The notes under the pieces were generated by a model that worked only from the letters and a program-made list of their open reading frames with translations, was not told where the DNA came from and did no database searches. A DNA stretch of 13,014 nt from Anaerolinea sp. (GTDB lineage: Bacteria; Chloroflexota; Anaerolineae; JAAEKA01), in assembly GCA_014879765.1 (NCBI GenBank), contig JACSRL010000099.1, positions 1-13,014 of the forward strand, given 5' to 3'. Both the position numbers and the translations under genes were made by a program. Positions 5,850 through 11,472 of this stretch are shown piece after piece; position 1 is the stretch's first letter, and each line of letters begins with the position of its first letter.

Positions 5850-6257
5850 CTAGGCCTCCACGAGCTGCCAGCGTTCCACCATGTGGCGCTGCACCACCAT
5901 CTCCTGGCCGTTGTCCAGCAGCAAGAGCGCCGAACCCAGGTCAGACCACTGCACCTTGCCGGTCACGGTATGGCCGCTGCGCATCTCCAGACGGATCGGC
6001 GCGTCCTGTTCGACCGCCTCCACCAGCGCCGCGCTCAGCGCCTTGCGGGTCCACTGCACGCGACTGGTCAGCTCTTCGGCCGGCACCTGATAGTAGGCGG
6101 CCAGGCTGGCCAGCTCTTCTTCGCTGCCTATGGCGCGGTAGCGCTGCTCCATCTGCCGGTAGTCGCCGGCCTTGACGCCGGTGGCCTCTTCCACCTCCTG
6201 CGGCGTGGGGCCACCCTTCATCGCTCGCAGATAGCGCAGATAATCGCCGGTGCTCAT
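5850..6257 (-). CDS. short HTH-like / Sm-like (Hfq-like) fusion protein
   Basis: This 135-residue protein has two parts. Residues 3-65 form an XRE-like but degenerate helix-turn-helix region (PTPQEVEEATGVKAGDYRQ, then YYQVPAEEL, the usual end of HTH_3 domains). Residues 85-133 look like an Sm fold: IRLEMRSGHTVTGKVQ for Sm1, a hydrophobic strand SALLLLDNG, and VVQRHMVERW for Sm2, where QRHM parallels the YKHA of Hfq. Sm/Hfq proteins form rings that bind U-rich or A-rich RNA; whether this one does is inference. It starts with an ATGA overlap with the larger upstream gene of similar architecture, so the pair should be made in a fixed ratio and may interact. Confidence 0.7.
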   Translation of the reverse strand: MSTGDYLRYLRAMKGGPTPQEVEEATGVKAGDYRQMEQRYRAIGSEEELASLAAYYQVPAEELTSRVQWTRKALSAALVEAVEQDAPIRLEMRSGHTVTGKVQWSDLGSALLLLDNGQEMVVQRHMVERWQLVEA

Positions 6258-7609
6258 GACTCGTCTTCCTCTGCCGCCGCTTCTGCCGCCGCTTCTGCCG
6301 CGGCTTCAGGCGCCGCTTCAGGCGTCGCCGCGCGCTCAGGGGCCGGCGTGACCTGGTAGAAGGCGATGGCCAGCTTCTGCACGGTGATCTCGTCGCCGCC
6401 GTTGGTGCTCAGCGTCAACGCGTAGGGGCTGAAACCTTGCAGCGTGCCCTCCAGCGTCGATCCGTTGAAGAGGGTCAGGTGCATGGGGCTGTTGTCCAGT
6501 TGCACCTGGGTCAGGTAGACCAGCTCGTGCTCGTCCACCGACTCGGGCAGGTAGGGGCGCTGCCGCTTGCCCTTGGGGCGCTCCGGCTTGCGCTCGGCGA
6601 TCATCTCCTGACAGGTGGTCAGCAGGTGCGATGCCTCTTTGCGGTTGAGCATGCTCAGCGGCTTGCCGGCCAGGCGCAGCAGGTCGTCGCCGGACATGTC
6701 CAGTTGCTGCAAGAGGATCTTCAGATGCTCAAGCTGGCTGGGGCGAGCGGGCGCGACCTGCGGCCGTCGCTTGAGGCCGCCCGGCTTCTTGGGCGGGCGA
6801 TCCATGCGCCGGTCCATGCGGTCGGGGCCGCCCGGTCGGTCCTGGCGATAGGGGGGCCGCGCCGGCCGCGCGCCTCGGTCATTGTCATAACGCGGCGCCG
6901 AACGATCGCCATAGCCCCGGTTGTAGTCGCCGCCGCCGTAGCTGGAGCGGCCTTCGCCCCCGCCATAGCTGGAACGGCCTTCGCCGCCGCCGTAGCTGGA
7001 ACGGCCTTCGCTGCCGTAGCTGGAACGGCCTTCGCCGCCGTAGCTGGAGCGGCCTTCGCCGCCGTAGCTGGAACGGCCTTCGCCGCCGCCGTAGCTTGAG
7101 CGGCCTTCGCCGCCGCCATAGCTGGAACGGCCTTCGCCGCTGCCGTAGCCGGAGCGGCCTTCGCCGCCGCCGTAGCTGGAGCGGCCTTCGCCGCCGCCGA
7201 ATCCGGAGCGGCTCTCGCCGCCGCCGTAGCTGGGGCGGCCTTCGCCATAGCGCGGCGCATCGTTGCTGCGGTTGCCATAGCTGGAGCGTCCAGGGTCATT
7301 GCTGTAGCGCGAGCCGGAATCGTAGCGCGGGGCAGTCGAGTCGTAGCGCGGGCGCGCGGGCGCGTCCTCCTCCTGGGTGGAGGGGGCAGCCGACCGGCTC
7401 GGCCCGCGCGGCGGCGGATCAGAGAGTTCTTTGATCTCCTCGACGTCGATTTCCAAGGCGCCGGCCAGGCGTTCCAGGTCGCGTTCAGGAATCGACCGCT
7501 CCCCCAGTTCATACGCCTTGATCAGCGCAGGATGGACTCCGGCCGCGCGTGCAAGCTCGTCGATAGTCATGCGTTTCTGGCGGCGAAGCTGCCAAAGATC
7601 TAGTGCCAT
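6254..7609 (-). CDS. XRE HTH / SYGG-repeat low-complexity / Hfq-like Sm fusion protein
   Basis: The 451-residue protein has five parts. Residues 1-62 are an XRE-type HTH (MTIDELARAAGVHPALIKAYE, ending DVEEI). Residues 66-287 are disordered: Arg/Tyr/Asp-rich, then about a dozen EGRSSYGG-type units (121-234), then an Arg/Pro-rich segment. Residues 290-340 form a helical motif (LEHLKILLQQLDMSGDDLL ... RKEASHLL) like small helical modules attached to DNA-binding proteins. Residues 360-422 resemble Hfq: a short helix, MHLTLFNGSTLEGTLQGF (Sm1) and EITVQKLAIAFYQV (Sm2, with QKLA where Hfq has YKHA). The tail is Glu/Ala repeats. An RNA- and DNA-binding, possibly condensate-forming protein is inferred. 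Ribosome binding site GGGAG lies six bases before ATG; the gene follows scpB by 27 bases. Confidence 0.75.
   Translation of the reverse strand: MALDLWQLRRQKRMTIDELARAAGVHPALIKAYELGERSIPERDLERLAGALEIDVEEIKELSDPPPRGPSRSAAPSTQEEDAPARPRYDSTAPRYDSGSRYSNDPGRSSYGNRSNDAPRYGEGRPSYGGGESRSGFGGGEGRSSYGGGEGRSGYGSGEGRSSYGGGEGRSSYGGGEGRSSYGGEGRSSYGGEGRSSYGSEGRSSYGGGEGRSSYGGGEGRSSYGGGDYNRGYGDRSAPRYDNDRGARPARPPYRQDRPGGPDRMDRRMDRPPKKPGGLKRRPQVAPARPSQLEHLKILLQQLDMSGDDLLRLAGKPLSMLNRKEASHLLTTCQEMIAERKPERPKGKRQRPYLPESVDEHELVYLTQVQLDNSPMHLTLFNGSTLEGTLQGFSPYALTLSTNGGDEITVQKLAIAFYQVTPAPERAATPEAAPEAAAEAAAEAAAEEDES
6929..7249 (-). repeat. in-frame tandem repeat coding for EGRSSYGG units
   Basis: About 12 tandem units of 24 or 27 bases encode GEGRSSYG(G) with small variants (ESRSGFGGG, EGRSGYGSG, EGRSSYGSE). 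Unit length is always a multiple of three. Synonymous differences between units are few (Tyr/Ser codons such as GAGC/GAAC), which suggests recent expansion or slippage and a copy number that can vary between strains. Confidence 0.85.
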
Positions 7610-7636
7610 GGTTTCTCCCTTCGGAAATGTGTGTTC

Positions 7637-8233
7637 CTACGAATGATTTGCCAGTGGATCGTGGTCGGCGTCCTGGCCCACGCCGTTGTCCATCCCTTCG
7701 AGAGCGGGCAGCTCCTCCAGCGATTGCAGCCCGAAGTGCTGCAAGAAGTCGAAGGTAGTGCGAAACTGGAAAGGCCGGCCGGCCTGTTCCAGGCGCTCCC
7801 CCTGCTCCACCAGACTGCGGTGGATCAAGGTGCGCAACACCCCGTCGCTGGCCACGCCGCGCAGCTCATCGATCTGGGCCCGGGTCACAGGTTGCTTGTA
7901 GGCGATGATCGCCAACGTCTCCAACGCGGCCGGGGAAAGCCTGGTCGTCAGGTCAAGGCCAAGGAAACGCTCGATTGCGGCCGTGGCTTCGGGCGCGGTC
8001 ACCAGTTGTACCCGCTCGCCCAGACGTTGCACACGCACGCCGCGCAGGGCTTGACCCGCTATCAACTCAGACAGGGCTGCTTCGATGCGTTCGGAAGACT
8101 CCTCCAGGGCGTCCGCCAAGGTGCTGACCTTGACGGGCTCAGGAGCGACAAAGAGCAAGCTTTCCACCAGGATGACCACCTCGGCTATCGGTCGAAGTGG
8201 GGCGCCGACTTCGGCGTTTGGATCAGCAGACAT
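7637..8233 (-). CDS. scpB: segregation and condensation protein B
   Basis: From ATG at 8233 the product has 198 residues, typical for ScpB. It shows the two winged-helix domains and their signatures: VILVESLLFVAPEPV near the start, LSPAALETLAIIAYKQPVTRAQIDELRGVASDGVLRTL in the middle, and a C-terminal LQHFGLQSLEELP. ScpB dimers bind ScpA, the kleisin of the SMC condensin-like complex, and help to resolve and segregate the chromosome. An in-frame start at 8311 would add 26 residues unlike the family, so 8233 is preferred. No scpA is next to it in this window. It heads an operon with the two HTH-Sm genes and the DUF4760-like gene. A candidate promoter at 8504-8532 implies a leader of about 260 bases. 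Confidence 0.93.
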   Translation of the reverse strand: MSADPNAEVGAPLRPIAEVVILVESLLFVAPEPVKVSTLADALEESSERIEAALSELIAGQALRGVRVQRLGERVQLVTAPEATAAIERFLGLDLTTRLSPAALETLAIIAYKQPVTRAQIDELRGVASDGVLRTLIHRSLVEQGERLEQAGRPFQFRTTFDFLQHFGLQSLEELPALEGMDNGVGQDADHDPLANHS

Positions 8234-8500
8234 TGGTTTCCCACAGCTTCTAGCAGGACGACACCCAAAGTCCTGCGGCTTTGGCAGCCTTTTTTTGCAA
8301 GGAGGCGACATCCTCGCGCTGCCAAAGTGTGCGACCTGTGCGACCAGGCATGGCGATACAGTTTCATCAATCCCCTGAATTCGATGCGCGCCAGCTTCCG
8401 CACGCGGAATCGCCGATTGACCGGGCCCAGAGAAACCGCTCCATGGAGCTTCTCTGGACCGGGCGGGGGCGCTGGCTTCTCAGGGTCAGTCTAGGGCAAG
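8234..8500 (-). other. long structured leader upstream of scpB
   Basis: If transcription starts near 8497, this is untranslated leader. It can form two marked hairpins. CCGG..CCAGAGAA (8421-8434) pairs with TTCTCTGG.CCGG (8450-8462), with the perfect palindrome GCTCCATGGAGC (8438-8449) nested between. CTTTGGCAGC (8279-8288) pairs with GCTGCCAAAG (8318-8327). No known riboswitch class is recognised and no convincing leader peptide is seen. Confidence 0.4.
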
Positions 8501-8503
8501 GAA

Positions 8504-8532
8504 ATTATACCAGGATGTTCGTGGTTGCGCAA
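8504..8532 (-). promoter_or_regulatory. candidate extended -10 promoter for the scpB operon
   Basis: On the minus strand TATAAT (8509-8504) is preceded by TGG, giving an extended -10 (TGnTATAAT). A weak -35, TTGCGC, lies at 8532-8527 with a 17-base spacer. It points toward scpB. Confidence 0.55.
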
Positions 8533-8614
8533 GTTGGACGATGGACGCTCGGTCAGGCGCTTTCATGGAAATCGCCGCCAGAGCGCCGGGCGCCGATGCG
8601 CAGCTACTTTGGCA

Positions 8615-8660
8615 TCAGAAACCGGGTTTTTCTCGTGTGAGACAAAAACCCGGTTTCTGA
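8615..8660. repeat. 17-bp perfect hairpin after the lipase-like gene
   Basis: TCAGAAACCGGGTTTTT (8615-8631) pairs perfectly with 8644-8660 around a 12-base loop. It begins five bases after the stop codon at 8666 on the minus strand. The AAACCGGGTTT core looks like dispersed hairpin repeats known from filamentous phototrophs and related genomes (from memory). It may end transcription, but the U-rich run lies inside the stem rather than after it. Confidence 0.65.
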
Positions 8661-8665
8661 ACGAC

Positions 8666-9982
8666 TTAAAAGTCCAGGAAGAAGAGCTGCTCCAGATCCT
8701 GCTCGGTGGCCACGCCATCGGCCAGGCGTTGGCGCAGACGCTCCGCCTCACTTTCGGGATCGCCCACGGCGCGGAACAGGCCCAGAAAGCCGTGGTCAGG
8801 CTCAGGCAGCGCGGTGGGCAGCTCGGGCGTGCGGCCATAGATCAGGTCGATGGTCGCCTGCAGGACGCGCGGGTTCTTGGGCAGATTGCGGTGGCTTTCC
8901 TGGATGTAGTACATCTGCGCGCCGGGCAGCACGGCCGAGTGGAGCGGCACCGTGGAGTCGCCGGAATTCTCAGCCTTGTCGTCGGAGATCACATCCAGGC
9001 TGGGGCGCTCGCCTTGCGGGTCGAAGTGCAACAAGGCCTTGACCTTGGTCTTGAGGTGACAGCCGGCGATCTCGATCATGGGCACGGGGTGGTCGAAATC
9101 GGCCAGCAGCTCATGGAATCGCTTGCCCGCGTCCAGATAGTCCTGGCGCACCCCCTCCAGCCGCCATTGGGCCGCGTCATAGGGGTCGAAGTTGAGCGGA
9201 TAGTCGAGCTTGGCGGGGAAGATGTCGCGCGGCGCGGGGAGCAACTGATAGACGCTGGGCATGTTGAGCACGAAGCGTTTGAGGGCGTTGTTCTTGTTCA
9301 GCGCCTCGGCCAGCGCCATCATGCGGTTGCCTTCCCACAGGTCGCCGACCGCGCCGGCCGCGCCAAAGTGGGGGGTGCCGTGCATGATCACCCGCTTGAT
9401 CCGGCGCCTGGCCTGCTCAGGATGGCGGGCGATAAAGGCACGGGAGACCAGCCCGCCCATGCTGTGGCCGACCAGCGTGAACTGCATGGCGCCGTCGCCG
9501 TCGGCCCAGCGCTCCAGCGTCCGGCTTAGCCGGTCGCCGTTGACCTCGATGGGCAGACGCCAGTCATAGGGGAACTCAAAGAGCATGCACTCGCGGTGCA
9601 GCGTCAAGGCTGGCTGAAGATAGCACAGCCGCTCACAGCCGGTGGCCACGGTCAGGATATTGGGGCTGCCGTCGGCCGTGCCCGTCGCGTTGAGCTCCAG
9701 ATAGTGGCCTTCCCCCCGGAGAAAGAGCGCGGGGTTGAGCCAAAGCGGCATGATTTTCCCCTGCACGCTGGCCAGCAGCGAGCCCATCAGACCCGGCAGC
9801 AACACCACCGCCTCGCGCGGGCCGCTGAAGCCGCGCATTTCGGAGTCGCTGCGCATGGCAGCCACCGTATCGGCGCCGAAGAGCTGCGCGGCGGCCGCCT
9901 GATTCTTGCCGGCGTCCAGCTCCTGCTGGATCTCATCCAGCGACGATGCAGACCAACGATTCAACAGATCACTTGTATCCAT
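8666..9982 (-). CDS. LCAT-like alpha/beta hydrolase (lipase/acyltransferase family)
   Basis: The 438-residue protein matches the lecithin:cholesterol acyltransferase-like family. Visible features in order: VVLLPGLMGSLL (59-70), the oxyanion loop near the first strand; FEFPYDWRLP (136-144); the nucleophile elbow LVGHSMGGLVS with Ser174; HGTPHFG (201-207); Asp342 in NSGDSTVPLHS; and His364 in QESHRNLPKN. Together they make a complete Ser-Asp-His triad. No signal peptide is seen, so it is probably cytoplasmic. Relatives hydrolyse or transfer acyl groups of lipids; the substrate here is unknown. ATG at 9982 follows GAGGAG at good spacing. The gene is single and divergent from the receiver-like gene. 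Confidence 0.85.
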   Translation of the reverse strand: MDTSDLLNRWSASSLDEIQQELDAGKNQAAAAQLFGADTVAAMRSDSEMRGFSGPREAVVLLPGLMGSLLASVQGKIMPLWLNPALFLRGEGHYLELNATGTADGSPNILTVATGCERLCYLQPALTLHRECMLFEFPYDWRLPIEVNGDRLSRTLERWADGDGAMQFTLVGHSMGGLVSRAFIARHPEQARRRIKRVIMHGTPHFGAAGAVGDLWEGNRMMALAEALNKNNALKRFVLNMPSVYQLLPAPRDIFPAKLDYPLNFDPYDAAQWRLEGVRQDYLDAGKRFHELLADFDHPVPMIEIAGCHLKTKVKALLHFDPQGERPSLDVISDDKAENSGDSTVPLHSAVLPGAQMYYIQESHRNLPKNPRVLQATIDLIYGRTPELPTALPEPDHGFLGLFRAVGDPESEAERLRQRLADGVATEQDLEQLFFLDF

Positions 9983-10179
9983 GGTCGATTCTCCTCAGGG
10001 TCAATACAGTCGGTGGGTCGTTTTTGGGTCGTCCTGCAAGCAGGCGTATAATGGCGCCACACACCAAGACTTCGGAAGTCGCTCGCTCAGGAGCAGCAGT
10101 GGCGCTGCGCACCTTGTGGCGCTTTCCGCAGTTTCAGCACGCCTCAGAACAGGTTTTCAGTCCGATGACGGAGCGGGCA
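9983..10179. other. divergent intergenic region
   Basis: This region separates the minus-strand LCAT-like gene from the plus-strand receiver-like gene. It holds the minus-strand ribosome binding site (GAGGAG, about 9991-9996) and a plus-strand promoter (10024-10052). The stretch between about 10059 and the start codon at 10180 would be a 120-base leader; an in-frame upstream extension exists but overlaps the promoter and is unlikely to be coding. Confidence 0.45.
10024..10052 (+). promoter_or_regulatory. candidate promoter of the receiver-like gene
   Basis: TATAAT at 10047-10052 is a perfect -10. The -35 is weak (TTGGGT, 10024-10029, 17-base spacer). Transcription would start near 10059 and exclude upstream in-frame ATG codons as starts. 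Confidence 0.5.
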
Positions 10180-10650
10180 ATGGATCACGAACAGCAGATT
10201 GTGGGCTTGACAGGCACCGTATCCCAGAGCAATGCGCTTGTGGTGGGGCCGCCGTGGGGCGGCGCGCGCGAGGCGATTCGGTCGATTCTCAGGCGGCGGG
10301 GGCATTTGGTTGAGTTTGCCCCGGCCGATCTCGCCGTCATCCAGGCGGTCGATCAGCTCAGCGCCTTCGATCTGGTGGTGCTGGAGCTGGACAGCCAGGA
10401 CCTGGAGGCGGTGCAGCTCTGCGGGCAACTGCGCCAGGTGACGCTGGCGCCGCTGCTGGTTGTGGTGCCGGAGACGGGCCGCAGCCAGGGCATTCGGGCG
10501 CTGGAGCTGGGAGCCGACAGCTTCGTGGTGGCGCCTTTCGACCGGCGGGAGCTGGTGGCGCGTGCCGAGGCGTTGATTCGCCGCTATCGCCACTCGTTTG
10601 CGCCGGTCGCGGCAGCCTCGGCGCCGGCGGGCAACAGCCCGGCTTCCTGA
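10180..10650 (+). CDS. stand-alone degenerate receiver-domain protein
   Basis: From ATG at 10180 (GGAG six bases upstream) the product has 156 residues; ATG at 10165 is an alternative. The fold reads as a response-regulator receiver: NALVVGPPWG (strand 1), FDLVVLEL (strand 3), APLLVVVPE (strand 4), GIRALELGADSFVVAPF (helix 4-strand 5) and RRELVARAEALIRRY (helix 5). Key residues differ from active receivers: the acidic pair after strand 1 is missing, Glu69 stands at the phospho-acceptor Asp, Val replaces the Thr/Ser after strand 4, and Ala118 replaces the Lys of the KPF motif. It should not be phosphorylated; Glu69 might mimic the active state. No output domain follows, only an Ala/Pro/Ser tail that overlaps the convergent gene by 67 bases. 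Confidence 0.75.
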   Translation: MDHEQQIVGLTGTVSQSNALVVGPPWGGAREAIRSILRRRGHLVEFAPADLAVIQAVDQLSAFDLVVLELDSQDLEAVQLCGQLRQVTLAPLLVVVPETGRSQGIRALELGADSFVVAPFDRRELVARAEALIRRYRHSFAPVAAASAPAGNSPAS

Positions 10651-10661
10651 CGATAGCGGCG
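10579..10661. repeat. 11-bp inverted repeat bracketing the convergent gene overlap
   Basis: CGCCGCTATCG (10579-10589) is the exact reverse complement of 10651-10661. The arms lie in the 3' ends of both convergent genes, one base-set on each side of their 67-base overlap. Each strand reads R-R-Y-R through its own arm. It may act as a bidirectional terminator stem or reflect a local inverted duplication. Confidence 0.65.
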
Positions 10662-11438
10662 GAAGCGCGCCAGGCGTTCCAGATCCAGGTGGGCGGTCAG
10701 ATAGCCCGCGCGGCCCTCCGCCAGCACCCGTTGAATCGCCCGCAGATCAGGCTCGGCGCTGGGATCGGTGAGGGAGCTGACGCCGCCACAGCGAAAGGGG
10801 GCCTGCGAGCTGGCCGCCTGATCGCTGACCACCACAGCCAGCACATTCTCCTGGGCCCGGGTCATGGCCAGGGTGTGCCACAACATGCGCGCATAGGCGG
10901 GCTCAGATTCGGGGCGGATCGTCGTTTGGGCGGGCACGCAAAGTAGTTCCACCTCGCTCGCCAGGCGACGCGTCAGCTCAGGATGCCACAGATCGGAGCA
11001 GATCAGCACCCCCACACGCACCCCTTCCACCTCCAGCGCCAGCCGGCCGTTGCCTGGCCGGACGTTGCGGCGCAGCTCGAAGCCAAACAGACGGCGCTTG
11101 TCATAACGACCCAGCTCCTGGCCCTGCCGGCCGTAGACCACCGCGGTGTTGAGGCGGCTGTGGGTGGCCGCGTCCCAGCGCTCCACCGAGCCGGCCACCA
11201 GGTTGACGCCATGGCTGCGGGCCAGCTTGGCGGCGAAGGCCTGGGCCGCGTGCCAGGGGGCCTCGTCCCCCTCCTCGGCCATCCGTGCGTCGAAATGCTC
11301 CGGCAGCACCACCAGGTCCAGCGGCGTGGCCGCGGCCGCCTGGGCTACCAGGGCGGCGATGGCGTCGAAGGTGCGCGCCGGCTCTTGCCAGGTGATGGCA
11401 GGCTGGATGGCGCAGAGGGTGAGGGTGGAGGTGGACAT
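10584..11438 (-). CDS. carbon-nitrogen hydrolase (nitrilase superfamily)
   Basis: The 284-residue product has the nitrilase fold signatures and a complete catalytic set: Glu47 in VVLPEHF, Lys114 in YDKRRLFG, and Cys147 in VGVLICSDLWHPE. Such enzymes hydrolyse amides or N-carbamoyl compounds; typical bacterial members act on amides, omega-amides or carbamoyl-putrescine-like substrates, and this sequence does not decide between them. The segment CSDLWHPE differs from the common C-[YW]D-[LI]RFPE. The gene stands alone between a mannosyltransferase-like gene and the convergent receiver-like gene. The promoter at 11445-11472 places the transcription start at or beside the ATG, and no ribosome binding site is visible, so the mRNA is predicted to be leaderless. 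Confidence 0.88.
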   Translation of the reverse strand: MSTSTLTLCAIQPAITWQEPARTFDAIAALVAQAAAATPLDLVVLPEHFDARMAEEGDEAPWHAAQAFAAKLARSHGVNLVAGSVERWDAATHSRLNTAVVYGRQGQELGRYDKRRLFGFELRRNVRPGNGRLALEVEGVRVGVLICSDLWHPELTRRLASEVELLCVPAQTTIRPESEPAYARMLWHTLAMTRAQENVLAVVVSDQAASSQAPFRCGGVSSLTDPSAEPDLRAIQRVLAEGRAGYLTAHLDLERLARFRRYRQEAGLLPAGAEAAATGANEWR

Positions 11439-11444
11439 GGCGGC

Positions 11445-11472
11445 ATTATACCACGGCTGGGCGCGCGGTCAA
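11445..11472 (-). promoter_or_regulatory. promoter giving a leaderless nitrilase-family transcript
   Basis: On the minus strand TTGACC (11472-11467), a 16-base spacer and TATAAT (11450-11445, preceded by TGG) form a strong promoter. Seven bases after the -10 comes the A of ATG (11438). The -35 contains the TGA stop (11471-11469) of the upstream mannosyltransferase-like gene. Confidence 0.7.

Noticed and set aside
6929..7249. Regular repeats that might suggest a CRISPR array
   Set aside because: Units are contiguous, 24/27 bases, without unique spacers, and they stay in frame inside a long coding sequence.
6437..7434. Plus-strand open frames of Ala/Phe or Arg/Ser repeats
   Set aside because: They mirror the coding repeat of the minus-strand HTH-Sm gene and have no start signals.
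8185..8403. 72-codon minus-strand ORF in the scpB leader, considered as a leader peptide
   Set aside because: No ribosome binding site, no regulatory codon run, and it overlaps the scpB start out of frame.
9946..10179. N-terminal extension of the receiver-like protein
   Set aside because: It would include the promoter and the 5' end of the divergent gene; composition is not protein-like and the receiver fold begins after 10180.
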